From Ustilaginoidea virens (lineage: Eukaryota; Ascomycota; Sordariomycetes; Hypocreales; Clavicipitaceae), in assembly GCF_000687475.1 (NCBI RefSeq), contig NC_057317.1, positions 2,356,001 through 2,420,000 of the forward strand: a stretch of DNA of 64,000 bases. The letters run 5' to 3'. The notes below the pieces were generated by a model that had not been told where the DNA came from, did not search any database, and worked only from the letters and a program-made list of their open reading frames with translations. Shown one piece after another: positions 35,863 through 46,571 of the stretch. Every line of letters begins with the position of its first letter. Position 1 is the first letter of the stretch. Made by a program: the position numbers and the translations under genes.

Positions 35863-38097
35863 CTACTTGACGCCGACAAAGGCAATGCCCGAGCGAGCCT
35901 TTTGCGCAGCCCTCCGCAGGGCCTGGTCCTCCACGTCTGTCCACTTGACGCTCAGCTGGTCCCACTTGCTGCCCGGGGCGTTGTACTCTTTCCTCCACTG
36001 GGCCTGCATCTGCTGCAGCTGGGCCATCTTGCGGGGGTCCCCGGAGCCGCTGTAGACGATAAAGGCCGTGCAGGGGGGCAGGGCGGCGTGGATGCGGACG
36101 AGGCGCTCCGTGAGCCGGACGAGGGCCTGCTCGAGCGACGGCGACGACGACGACGACGACGACGGCGGGGCCGCGGTCGCGTCGTCCGGCGGCCCGCCGT
36201 CCGAGCCGGCCCTGTCGACGCGGCCCTTGTTCCACCACCCTTGCAGGGCCTCGAGCTCGCGCATGCGCGCCCACACAAAGTCCACGCCGCCGCCGCGGAT
36301 GTGCGAGCCGTCCGGGTCGCCGTTGACGGCGCGCACCACGCCCTCGGCGACGTCCTCGTCCGACCGGCAGCCCAGCTGGTAGGTGGCGCCGCCGCCGAGG
36401 CCCTTGGCCGGGTCGCCCCAGTCCACGGCGGCGCTGGTCTTGCCGGCCTCGACGCCGCCGACGGCCGCGTCCCCCCCCTGGGCCTTGTACGTGGTGCCGG
36501 CTCGCGCCAGGCGCCGGAACAGGTTCTCGCCCTGGTGCTCGCCCGCGCCCCACAGCTTGCCCTTTTCGCACTTTTGCTTGACCAGGTCCAGGCACGTGCG
36601 GGCGTCCTCGACGCTGTTGTGCCCGTCCGCCCCGCCCTTTTGGATCTCGCGCGCCAGGTACTTTTGCGCCAGGTACTTGAGCGACGACTTGAGGGGCGGC
36701 CCGCGCGGGTGCGGGAACAGCATGGACGTGTCGACGACGAAGGGGTGGGCCAGCTGCATGGCCTTGGTGTCCGACTCGAGCGAGTGGCCCACGAGGATGG
36801 CGCGCGGGTGCAGCAGCTCGACCAGCCGCGCCTGGATGTCGCCCAGCGTCGTGGTCACCGGCGCGAGCATCTCCTCCGTGATGCCCGAGAAGCGCGTCAC
36901 GTAGTCGACGATGGGCTTGTCCGGCTTGACCAGCTCGTCCATGACCACCTCGCCGTCCCAGTTGACGATGCTGACGCGCGTGAGGGAGAGCTCGTTCTCG
37001 CCCGTCAGGCACATTTCGCAGTCCAGCGCCAATACCTCGCGCCCTGCCGTGACGCTCCCCTTTTCTATCTGGCTGTCTGGAACGTCTGCCTCGGAGAGGT
37101 CGCCCACCTTGGTGACGACCCACCCATCCGGCACCACGAAGCGGTCGCGCTGGCTGCCCTGCGCCAGGAGAGCCGGGTGAACCAGGTATCCGTTTTCCGC
37201 CAGCTCATCCGCCGTGGCCAGGAAGTGCGTGATGGGGGTTCTGTCGTTGCGCCAGCCCTGAGGCTCCGTGGCAGGCTTGATGCCCCCCGGTTTCGAGGTC
37301 CTCTCCTTGGGCGCGGGAGCGGTGAGGAAGGCGGTCATGGGGGAATGCATCTTGCCGTTCTTGTCATCGCCGGGGGTCCGAACCGGCCACAGCAGGGGGA
37401 ACATGTCGGCAAAGGGCTGCAGCGCCTCGGGCAGCTTGTCCTTTTGCAGGCTCCTAGGGTAGTAGTCGTCGGGCGATGTGACGGCGACTGGCCGCGATCC
37501 GCCACGGTCGATGCGGCCGACATGGCCGTAGCCGTCGTCGTCGTCGTCGTCGTCATTGTATGTCGAGAGGTCGACGCTCTTCTCAAACATGGCCTCCTCC
37601 AGGCCGGGGACCATGATGGCGACAATCTTCCTGAACTGCGGTCGGTGGGAAACACTAATCCACTGGGGGCCCGCACCATCGGCAAAGATGTAGGTTATTA
37701 GGTCGCGCAGGTTGCTGAGGTTGAGCTTGGACTGCAGGCGCGCGTTGGGAGAGAAGGTCAAGGCGGGATAGCCTCCTTTTCCGGGACGCGGGACCTTTTT
37801 CGGCTTCTTGCGTGGTCGAGTGACGACTTGCCACTCGCTGCCGGCTTGTTCGTCGTGAGGGCTCGTCCGCTTCAGGCTGTTCTGGGACGCCGTCTCGACG
37901 GGGTCCTTGGCCGATTCCGTCATGATTGTGCCGGGCAGAGTATCTGGATGCTGGTCATTGGCGGCCGACTTATGCGCAGGCACAGGCATTCTGTCGTCAC
38001 TGCTTTCGGCCGGCTGTTGCAGAGACGGGCGGCCGCTTATCAACGAGCGGGCAAACTTCTTGGCGCGTCTGAGCTTGTCCTTGATTCCAGCAAGCAT
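35863..38097 (-). CDS. REX1: DEDDh 3'-5' exoribonuclease, REX1/RNH70 type
   Basis: Trims 3' ends of 5S rRNA, 5.8S rRNA and tRNA precursors in yeast. Single exon, 744 aa. The exonuclease domain spans about residues 352-510 with all five catalytic positions: Asp359 and Glu361 in Leu-Asp-Cys-Glu-Met-Cys, Asp443 in Gly-His-Ser-Leu-Glu-Ser-Asp, and His493 and Asp498 in His-Asn-Ser-Val-Glu-Asp-Ala. The N-terminus is basic (nuclear localisation likely), with Lys/Arg-rich residues 95-107 and an Asp run near 182-188. A poly-Ser stretch precedes the C-terminal helical region. The 3' half is very GC-rich, which opens long antisense frames. Divergent from the F-box gene. Confidence 0.92.
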   Translation of the reverse strand: MLAGIKDKLRRAKKFARSLISGRPSLQQPAESSDDRMPVPAHKSAANDQHPDTLPGTIMTESAKDPVETASQNSLKRTSPHDEQAGSEWQVVTRPRKKPKKVPRPGKGGYPALTFSPNARLQSKLNLSNLRDLITYIFADGAGPQWISVSHRPQFRKIVAIMVPGLEEAMFEKSVDLSTYNDDDDDDDGYGHVGRIDRGGSRPVAVTSPDDYYPRSLQKDKLPEALQPFADMFPLLWPVRTPGDDKNGKMHSPMTAFLTAPAPKERTSKPGGIKPATEPQGWRNDRTPITHFLATADELAENGYLVHPALLAQGSQRDRFVVPDGWVVTKVGDLSEADVPDSQIEKGSVTAGREVLALDCEMCLTGENELSLTRVSIVNWDGEVVMDELVKPDKPIVDYVTRFSGITEEMLAPVTTTLGDIQARLVELLHPRAILVGHSLESDTKAMQLAHPFVVDTSMLFPHPRGPPLKSSLKYLAQKYLAREIQKGGADGHNSVEDARTCLDLVKQKCEKGKLWGAGEHQGENLFRRLARAGTTYKAQGGDAAVGGVEAGKTSAAVDWGDPAKGLGGGATYQLGCRSDEDVAEGVVRAVNGDPDGSHIRGGGVDFVWARMRELEALQGWWNKGRVDRAGSDGGPPDDATAAPPSSSSSSSPSLEQALVRLTERLVRIHAALPPCTAFIVYSGSGDPRKMAQLQQMQAQWRKEYNAPGSKWDQLSVKWTDVEDQALRRAAQKARSGIAFVGVK

Positions 38098-38864
38098 GCT
38101 CTACCTTTCCGAGAGCTCACGATTTCCGCCCGGGACTTTGTTTTTCTTTTTTTTGTTTTTTTTTTTTTTGGCTGACCCGTCCCGTTGCGGCACAAGTGTC
38201 GGTCGAGCCGCTACCAAAGATGACAAGGCGCGTATCAATGGAGCAAGGGTCTTCGGCGTCGTGGTCCGTGGGCAACTAGAATTCTGTAAGAGGAGCCTCC
38301 AACGATGGGTGGGCTGAAGAAGGGCGTTGTGGATGGGTGTTTCTGGGATGCCCGTTCTCTTGTTTTCTTTCTTGGGTTCTTTTTCTTTTTCTTTTCTTTT
38401 TCTTTTCTTTTTCTTTTCTTTTTTTTTTTCGTTTCTTGGGCCCTAGCCAATCCGCAAAGAGGCTGCGACTTACCCCCCCACTGGGCCGCTGTAACGCCCC
38501 CGTAAACATTGACGGAACGAAGAGTACGGAGTACAATAGGTACTAGGCAGTACGGAGTACAAGTACGGAGCACCTGAGGTACCAGGTACCCGCGGTCCCA
38601 AGCCTCGACTCTCTAGCAGGGGTTGTCACCGAGTCCCTGGTCCGGCCCCTGACCTTACTCGAACCCGATGCTTAGTCCTCACTCTCACCTGCTGCTTGCC
38701 AACAGCTTCAACCCATGCGAGCATCTAGCATCTCCCTCTTTCATGAAACTGTTGACAGCATCTATCGACGCCTCGTCGCAGCTCTGACTCGGTCTTCACC
38801 CAGCTCTGCCATATTTAACCCAGCTGCAAAGTCAACCTGGACTGCACCCGCTGCCGGCTGCTCG
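38098..38864. promoter_or_regulatory. intergenic region between REX1 and the F-box gene
   Basis: About 770 bp between divergent starts. It contains TTTTC/TTTTTC repeats at 38368-38430 and several TACGGAGTAC copies with an AGGTACCAGGTACC stretch at 38523-38592. No gene recognised. If the F-box protein starts at the upstream ATG at 38715, the region is 150 bp shorter. Confidence 0.45.
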
Positions 38865-40654
38865 ATGGATCGCCTCCCCAGGGAACTGATCGACGCCATC
38901 CTGCAACAATGCATCGCCAAAGGTCCCAAAAACAGCCTTCTCGGCCTGCGTCTCGTATGTCGGCTGTTTGACAGGATCTTGAAGCCGTCCACTTGCTGCA
39001 CTCTGGGGCTGGATTTTACCCGCATGAGCAGAGCGAGCCATTTGCGCAGGCCGGACGTGAATGCTCTCCAGACCATCGGCTATCACTGCAAGAGTCTCTA
39101 CATAGACCTGATGGTCCTCCGCGATGAAAGTTTGTGCATGCCCGCGTTTCTTCCTTTCTTCTTCTTCTTCTTCTTCTTGTTAATCATCATCATAATCATC
39201 ATCATCACCGCCACCACCGCCACCACCACCACCACCACCACCACCACCACCACCACCATCATCCTCTTCTTGCTGCGTCGCGGGATGCTAACTTTTTCCT
39301 GTCAGTGGAAGTCGAGTTCCTCGAAACCGTGTTTGCGCGGGTCCCCTCCATGACGGAATTCTGCCAGACGATGCACAAAAAGTATTGCATGAACGAGACT
39401 TCCTTTACCGAGACGGAGTACTACAGCATGGTAGAGGCCATTCTGTTCAACTGCCGCGACGTCGACAGCCTCCGCCTCAACCTACCCTTTCAGCTTGTTG
39501 GCCGTCATTGCAACGCCGCCACCATGATCTTGGCCAACACTCTCAAGGCATTCGCCGCTCGCCCCAAAGAAGACTCGGCCAATCTCAAGACCTTGGTCCT
39601 CGAGAACCTCACCGACGTTGCCGTTTGCAACCTGTGGATGAATCCGAGCGATGTCATGAACATCATGGCCGTCGTGGCCGTCTTGGAGCATCTGGTCCTG
39701 ACGTTGCGCAGACACGAGGTCGAGCCGCACCGCGCCGGTCTCTTCGGCTCGTGCTTGTGGGACCTGATCGAGCATGCCGGCTACCTGAAAACCCTCTGCA
39801 TAGTCGGCATGGATCACGATGACCGGCCGCCCAGGGGCTTGAAGCAAACCAGATTCTGGCAACTCCCTGTCGCGGACTGGAGGGCGAGGTCGCTGCCCGC
39901 GCCCCGCGTCTGCTTCTCCAGCCTGGCCTGCCTGGAGCTGAAGCGCCTCGAGATTCTGCCCGATAGCTTCCTGAAGGCGATCCAGGTTTTCGGCGAGACC
40001 CTCGAGGAGCTCTATCTCAACGAAGTCTACCTCAAGACGGAACAGTCCCGGGACTGGAACCAGGACTCCAAGCAAGTCCTGTGGGTCGGCATCCCCAACC
40101 AGCGGCCGCTCGAGAGCTGCAAGTGGATAGCCATGGCTCTGAGGGCCTCGGCACCGCGGCTGCGCGTCTGCCGCGCGTCGTTCCTCGCCTACGACCACTA
40201 CCTCGGCGAAGACACGTCGGTCCAGCCCGAGTTCGACCTCATCGACCCTTGCGGCCTGGGGCGCAGCGTCTCGCAGCGCTTCGTCGAAGTCGCCACCGGC
40301 ATCCATCAACCCAACATGCCTTCCGGAGAGCCTGTCGAGTTCCTCCCCCCCGACGCCAAGCACGACTGGCTGGTCGGCCGACTCAAGCCCCGCACGAGAG
40401 CCCTGCGTGTCGACGAGTACGACACAAACGCGCACCAGACGGCCGTGGACAACCCCACCTCGGAGTGGCAGAAGAGCATCGACGGCATCTTTCACAACTG
40501 CAACTCGGGAACCCTCGATGAGCTGCACTACATTGCCGAAACGGCCTGCCAGGGAATGAACGAGATTCACAGGAGGAGAAGTGAATGGACGACCGGGAAC
40601 AGCATGGCGAATGAGTATGCGGATAACTTGTCCAACAATGTCCCCCGTGGATAA
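38865..40654 (+). CDS. F-box-like protein
   Basis: Two exons, 38865-39129 and 39306-40654, 537 aa. The chosen start opens directly with an F-box-like motif (Met-Asp-Arg-Leu-Pro-Arg-Glu-Leu-Ile-Asp-Ala-Ile-Leu, then Leu-Arg-Leu-Val-Cys-Arg-Leu-Phe), which would bind Skp1 in an SCF ubiquitin ligase. An in-frame ATG at 38715 would add 50 residues of no evident character. The rest has Leu-rich segments typical of fungal F-box proteins but no repeat I can define, so the substrate is unknown. The 176-nt intron starts with a weak GTTTGT donor and contains a CTT tract and a long CAC/ATC tract; splicing it restores Asp-Glu-Met-Glu-Val-Glu. Confidence 0.7.
39157..39262. repeat. intronic CTT and CAC/ATC microsatellites
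   Basis: (CTT)n near 39161-39178 and a run of ATC then CAC triplets to about 39258, both inside the single intron of the F-box gene. Confidence 0.85.
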
Positions 40655-41085
40655 ACTTAAAACTTATTTGACATCAACACGCCCTTTCTGACAGGATCAT
40701 GTATGGCATGGGGAAAAGTATATTGCATAAAACCGGCTCTGCTTTTTGACGGCGTAAGAAACCGGAAGTTTCTTTGCATGTTTACATGACGCTCTACGTC
40801 GCGTATCACTGTGGTTCTAGCCATCGGGCAAAACAACATTTAAACCAAACGAAAAATGCCATTCTTATTAATAATGGGAAAATTGGCACACGAAGGCTCA
40901 CCACACCCCCGGCCCTCACCCCCTTTTCCCGGTTCATCATGATGGACTTCCTTCTCGTCTCGTTTCTTTCCCCTCTTTTTGTTCTTTTTTTTTTTTCTCG
41001 AGTCTTTGCTGCGCCCTCAACAAGCGATTCTCTAGTCTTTATACATAAACCCCATTGATCATGCTTAATCCCCCTTTGGCTTGTC
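40655..41085. terminator. convergent 3' flanks of the F-box gene and CYS3
   Basis: About 430 bp between convergent stops, with a T run at 40986-40996. No gene recognised. Confidence 0.5.
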
Positions 41086-42342
41086 TCATTGTCCGTTGAC
41101 GCCGTTGGAAAGGCCATTCTTAGCAGTGTCCCTGACCGCACGCTCAAGTGCCTGAAGGACATCATTCTTCAAATCTTGTGCATCCTCAATGCCGCAACTC
41201 AGGCGGACCAGATCGTCAAAGACACCGACGGCTTCTCGTTGGTCACGAGGGATGCCTGCATGGGTCATGCTGCTAGGCAGCTCTACCAGAGACTCAACGC
41301 CGCCCAGGGACTCGGCGAGAGTGAAAATCTTGGTGACTTGGCAGAATCGCTCGGCGGCGGCGTGTCCACCCTTGATTCGGAAGGACAGCATACCGCCGCC
41401 CATGCCATCGCGGTGCTGCTTGAGAGCAATGGCGCGGTGAGGATGAGAATCAAGACCAGGGTAATTGACAGAGATGACGTGGGGGGAAGACTCGAGGGCG
41501 TGACCGACGGCGGTAGCGTTTCGAGTGGCCTCGCGTGCTCGCAGGTGAAGGGTCTTGAGGCCACGGTGGGCAAGCCACGAGTCAAAGGCCGAAGGGACAG
41601 CGCCGATGGCGTTTTGAAGGAAGCTCAGGCGGGTCTTGAGCTCGTCGCTGTTGAAGGCAGCGACACCCATGACAACGTCGCTGTGACCGTTGATGTACTT
41701 GGTGACGCTGTGGACGACAATGTCGGCGCCGTGGTCGAGAGGGTTCTGCACGTAGGGAGACAGGAAGGTGTTGTCGACGACGACGAGGATGCCGTGCTTG
41801 TGGGCCTCGGTGACGACGGCGCGGATGTCGACCAGGCGGAGGGTAGGGTTGGAGGGAGATTCGATCCAGATGAGACGGGTCTGCTCGTTGATGTGTTCGC
41901 TGATGTCGACCTCGATCTCGGGGGTGAAGGTGACCTTTACGCCATGGGCCTTGGCGACCTGGGTGAAGTAGCGGTGGGTGCCGCCGTAGACGTCCGAGAC
42001 GGAGATTACATGGCTGCCGGCAGCCAAGCTCTGCAGGATGTTGGCGGTGGTGGCGCTGCCGCTGGAGAAGGCAAGAGCGTGGCGGGCATGCTCAAGAGCA
42101 GCGACGGCCGCCTCGAAGTTGGTCCGGTTGGGGTTGGCGGAGCGCGAGTATTCGTACTCGCCCACGGGCTTGCCGACAGCCGTCTGGGCAAAAGTCGTGG
42201 ACAGGGAGATGGATTCAATGACGGCGCCGGTGTGAGGATCGTGGGGTGAGCCGGCGTGGACGGCGAGAGTCCCGAACGCGTTGACGGGGGTCGGGGGACG
42301 CGGGGGGGTCGAGACGGGATCAGAAGTCACGGTAGGAGACAT
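41086..42342 (-). CDS. CYS3: cystathionine gamma-lyase
   Basis: PLP enzyme that cleaves cystathionine to cysteine, 2-oxobutyrate and ammonia in reverse transsulfuration. Single exon, 418 aa, the usual length plus a short Pro-rich N-terminus. Family motifs are intact: Tyr-Glu-Tyr-Ser-Arg and Asn-Pro-Asn-Arg-Thr near residues 63-73, Ser-Ser-Gly-Ser-Ala for phosphate binding, Tyr-Gly-Gly-Thr stacking on the cofactor, Asp190 in Val-Asp-Asn-Thr-Phe, and the Schiff-base lysine Lys215 in Ser-Val-Thr-Lys-Tyr. The segment Ser-Leu-Gly-Gly-Val-Glu-Ser-Leu is the conserved substrate loop. Cystathionine beta-lyase or gamma-synthase is less likely because overall resemblance is to eukaryotic Cys3. Divergent from the CTP synthase gene. 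Confidence 0.93.
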   Translation of the reverse strand: MSPTVTSDPVSTPPRPPTPVNAFGTLAVHAGSPHDPHTGAVIESISLSTTFAQTAVGKPVGEYEYSRSANPNRTNFEAAVAALEHARHALAFSSGSATTANILQSLAAGSHVISVSDVYGGTHRYFTQVAKAHGVKVTFTPEIEVDISEHINEQTRLIWIESPSNPTLRLVDIRAVVTEAHKHGILVVVDNTFLSPYVQNPLDHGADIVVHSVTKYINGHSDVVMGVAAFNSDELKTRLSFLQNAIGAVPSAFDSWLAHRGLKTLHLRAREATRNATAVGHALESSPHVISVNYPGLDSHPHRAIALKQHRDGMGGGMLSFRIKGGHAAAERFCQVTKIFTLAESLGGVESLVELPSSMTHAGIPRDQREAVGVFDDLVRLSCGIEDAQDLKNDVLQALERAVRDTAKNGLSNGVNGQ

Positions 42343-43506
42343 TGTCGAGGTCTGCTTTTTCCTTGCTTAGCCCCAAGGGTTTGCCATTATTATTTCGCAT
42401 CGTATAGCGGGTGATGGTACTAGGCGGGGGGTGGGGGTTGGAGAAGGAGGCATCATCTGACAATCCAACGACCTACTTTTGGAGACGGGGCCACTTCTTT
42501 CTTGTCTTCCTTTCCCTGGTGTCCTCTCTGCAGGGTGCTGGCCCCCGGGGTCTCTGGACTTGTCGCAACTGAAGCGAGAAAGGTGAGGGGGGCGCGATGA
42601 CGGGGCGAACCGCCAGCCGGTCGGTTGGTTGCTGGGAACAAGGGGGCCTCGGGAGATGCTCTTGGCGGTTTCGACGTGCAAAGCGAATTAAGAGAATCGA
42701 CAGCTGGCCACGGCTGGCCGGGGGATTGGAGAGAAGAGCGAGCAAATTTATAAATGCGTCTCTGTCTCTTTTCGGAACGCCGGTAAGAGGGGCCTGCGGG
42801 AATATCTCGTTTGGGTTATCCTTGGGACGTCGGACGCCGGTTTACGAAGGCAAGGGCATGGAGGCAGTGCGAAGTGGGAATCTCGCAGGAGATTTGGGGG
42901 AGGGGAATTAGGGAATATAGAGGGGGAAAAAAAAATAAAAATAAAAAAAAAGGTCCTCGACAGAATCGTGGTGCCAGGCGGCTGGGTGTTTAAGGTTGTG
43001 TCAAGAAGCCAAGCTCGGCCGAGGCCTTGAAGGAGAAGATTGGTCATTCACTGATGGCATCTCGCCTCTGAATGGCGTGCTGGCGCAATAGCGGGGGTGA
43101 AGGAAGACGGATGGGGGGCCAGAGAGCTGGGCTCTGGGGCTCTGGGCTTAGCGCCGAGGCCGCCGAGGCCGCCGAGGTTCGCTCGTCGGCTCCCTTCGAC
43201 AGCGGTGACCGGACACGGCAGGTCTCTTCGCTGACGGCACGCTTGATGCAACACGCTAGAGTCAATGACCCCCCGCTGTTGATTGATGCCGCTGTGTCCG
43301 TACATACCTGCAGAAGCAGCCCCAAGAAATGATTGACTGAACCACGTGCAGCTGGTCGCAGCAATGACCCCCACCTCAAGGGCCTGCTGCCCCGCTGGTT
43401 CAAAAAAATTTCGCCTCGAATTGATGCAACGACGCGTAGCCATTGCCGTGTTTCTGCATCCGGCATTCGACCCGACTTACCTGTACCCCATACAACGTGT
43501 ATCAAG
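42343..43506. promoter_or_regulatory. shared upstream region of CYS3 and CTP synthase
   Basis: About 1.16 kb between divergent starts, with an A-rich stretch near 42927-42952. No gene or specific binding site recognised. Confidence 0.45.
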
Positions 43507-46500
43507 ATGCGTGTGGTTTTGGTCAGCGGTGGTGTCATCTCCGGCGTAGGAAAGGGTAAGTGCGGCCAAAGATTGCGGAAACATTCACCGCTTCGCCACG
43601 TAGGATCCGAATGGAGAGAGAATTTTCCTCTCGGGTGGCCATGTGGCCCAGGGAAGACGGTTTCAACGCAGGCAATTATTCAGCCGTGGTGAATCATGTG
43701 CTGACGCGACCTTTTTTTTCCAATGATAGGCATTATTGGTACGACGACGACAAATCCGCCGCGCGCCATGGGAAGTCTAGGCTAACCTTTCGCTTTCAGC
43801 CTCCTCGGCCGGTCTTTTGCTCAAGACGACGGGCTTGCGAGTAACGGTATAACCACCTGCGCACATCGATCGGCTTTCTTTTCTTTTTCCTTTTTTTTTT
43901 TTTTTTTTCTCGTGTGCGTGTGTGTGACTAATATCTCGACTTGTAGGCTATCAAGGTAAAAATAACACAAAAGTCATCTGTCATTTGCCGTGCTGTGCTA
44001 ATGGAATAGATTGACCCGTACCTGAACATCGATGCCGGCAGTAAGAATTCTCCTCTCACGGGTTCCTCGCCACGCCTCGTACTAATACGAATTGGCTAGC
44101 TTTGGGACCTCTCGAGTACGCTGCCCGTCCCAATCTCTCTTCGTATTTTTTCCCGAATTGCTGACGACATGTGTGCACAAGACATGGCGAATGCTTCGTT
44201 CTCGCAGATGGCGGAGGTAGGTTGCCCGGGAGCTGTCTGATACGACGCGACCATCGAACAATAGTGCACGAACAAGTTCCGTCAACTAACGGTCGATCCA
44301 AGAGTCCGACCTCGATTTGGGAAACTACGAAAGGTAGTCAAGGCTGTCGTTTTATCGTTTAGGTCGGCAATCCAGCTCTCAACTGACCAATGCCTGTCAG
44401 ATATCTTGGAATTCAATTGACTCGGGACAATAACATTACGACCGGAAAGATCTACCAAGAAGTCATCTCCCGCGAGCGAAAAGGAGCTTATCTAGGCCGG
44501 ACAGTGCAAGTCGTCCCGCACATTACCGATATGATTGTCGAGTGGATTACCAGAGTCGCCAAGATCCCAGTCGATGACTCTGGCGAAGAGCCGGATGTGT
44601 GCATTAGTATGTCGTACTGAAGATGCATGCGTTTGCTATTCGCTTACTGACGTCGATGCCTTTTTTTTTCTTTTTCGTTAGTTGAATTGGTACGTTTCTT
44701 GCAGCTTGGCGCGAGGAAACGCAATATTGACCGACACCTGCTCACAGGGCGGAACCATTGGGTATGTGCAGTAGTCCTAAATCACGGCCTTGACACCAGC
44801 ATGAGCAGACCATCCGGCGATGTGAACGGCCTCTTGTACCCCGCGGATGTTACGATGGTGGCACCGTTCGCGTTCAACCCACCCGAAAGCGTCTAACTTT
44901 TGTCTGCAGAGACATTGAGTCGGCGCCTTTTGTGGAGGCCTTGGTACAATTGAGACACAAGTTGAGCAGAGACGCAGCTTCGTCGTTCTTCAACATTCAA
45001 GTCTCCTTTGTCCCCTTGTAAGTCTTCTCCTGTCTGTTTTGGCGACGGGACTTTGGCGAGCCCCCCTCAGCGGTTGCGCAGTACTGAGTTGCCACACCTA
45101 GGATCCACGGAGAGGAGAAAACTAAACCTACCCAACACGCCATCAAACAAATGCGAAGCGCTGGTCTTATCCCAGACTTGGTACGTCAGTCACTTAAACC
45201 CTCTTCTGCGCCGCACGCTCTCTAAGGCTTTTCTAGATTGCGTGCCGTTGTGACACCACCCTCTTCGATGGGACCATTCGAAAAATTGCGTCGAGCTGCC
45301 AAGTAGATTACGAGCAGGTTATTGGCGTGCACGATATGGAGACAGTCTATCAAGTGCCTCTTCTTCTCCACGAGCAAGGACTTCTCCAGCGACTTCGGAC
45401 CGGACTTGAGCTGGACAAGCTGCCCATGTCGCCTGCTGTGGCCACCAAGGGCGAGGCTCTTTGGGACTTGTGGAAAAAGACAGTCATTGTGCCGAAAGAC
45501 ACGGCTACTGTTCAAATTGCCTTGGTTGGAAAGTACACTAGCATGCTGGACTCGTATCTCTCCGTCATCAAGGCCCTGGAACACGCAGCTATGCGATGTC
45601 GCCGAAAGCTAAACTTGGTGCCCGTTGACTCGGAGCACCTCGAAGCGATGACTCAAAAGACTGACCCCGCCAAATATCACAAAGCCTGGCAGACGGTCTG
45701 CGAGGCCAACGGGGTCATTGTTCCAGGTCAGCGGCTTCCCACGACCGTTTACGAGTTTAATCCATAACCTCAAACTGACAGCAAACGACAGGTGGCTTCG
45801 GTTCCAGAGGTGTAGAAGGCATGATTGCTTGCGCCAAATGGGCTCGTGAGAACAAGCGAAACTATCTCGGTATTTGCCTGGGTATGCAGGTTGCTACGGT
45901 TGAGATTTCTCGATCGCTCTGTGGCCGTCCAAACGCCACGTCGGAGGAGTGGGAAAGCGACCCCAACGCCAAGGAGGCTGAAAACCACTCCGTCGTCTTT
46001 ATGCCCGAATCATCCAGGGAGTAAGTGAAAAAAAATCTTTCCCCCTTGCCTTCTCTCTGTCCTTTTCAACCTGTCCGGGGTACTCAATCTTGTCCCACAG
46101 GCAACTCGGCGGCACCATGAGACTAGGAACCCGGCCAAGCTTGTTCCAACCCGGCAGCGAGTGGAGCAAACTGCGTGCCCTCTATAGAGGTGCTTCTGAA
46201 ATTCACGAGCGCCACCGACACCGGTACGAGGTCAATCCCGAGCGTGTGGATGAACTGGAAAAGGCCGGCCTTCACTTCATTGCCAAGGACGAAACGGGCA
46301 AACGTATGGAAGCGTTTGAGCTCAAAGACCACCCATTCTATGTTGGGTAAGTACGCCAAAACAGACGTCGTGCCATGATTGGCCGTGATTTGCTCACCAG
46401 AATCATCTACACATGCACAGGCTTCAAGCGCATCCTGAATTCCTCAGCAAGGTGACTAAGTCGTCGCCACCTTTCCTGGGACTCGTCGCTGCGAGTGCCG

Positions 46501-46571
46501 GCGTGCTAGACCAGATCATCGGCGAAATAAAGATGGAGGGTGTCATGACAAACGGCGAAGCAGCTTTCTAG
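43507..46571 (+). CDS. URA7: CTP synthase, 17 coding exons
   Basis: Makes CTP from UTP, ATP and glutamine. Exons: 43507-43555, 43730-43738, 43800-43846, 43947-43955, 44010-44040, 44100-44115, 44182-44216, 44303-44333, 44401-44606, 44682-44689, 44748-44761, 44910-45017, 45102-45180, 45237-45726, 45792-46020, 46101-46346, 46421-46571. They sum to 1,758 nt, 585 aa, the family length, with GT...AG borders throughout. The amidoligase domain has Gly-Val-Gly-Lys-Gly at 13-17, Lys38 (E. coli Lys40) and Asp-Leu-Asp-Leu-Gly for Mg. The glutaminase domain has Cys406 in Gly-Ile-Cys-Leu-Gly and His540/Glu542 in Ala-His-Pro-Glu-Phe. Twelve of the sixteen introns fall in the first 650 coding bases. Exons 2, 4 and 10 are only 9, 9 and 8 nt. 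The symbol could equally be URA8. Confidence 0.95.

Noticed and set aside
35690..37123. 477-codon minus-strand frame overlapping REX1
   Set aside because: Different frame from the exonuclease, dominated by Arg, Gly and Pro; a composition artefact.
35734..37701. 655-codon frame on the plus strand opposite REX1
   Set aside because: It is an antisense shadow of the very GC-rich REX1 coding sequence. The minus strand has the complete DEDDh exonuclease, while this frame is Arg/Ala/Gly/Val-rich with no recognisable domain.
39482..40570. 362-codon minus-strand frame opposite the F-box gene
   Set aside because: Antisense shadow of the GC-rich second exon, with no recognisable motif.
41089..42249. 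386-codon plus-strand frame opposite CYS3
   Set aside because: Antisense shadow; CYS3 on the minus strand has all PLP-enzyme motifs.
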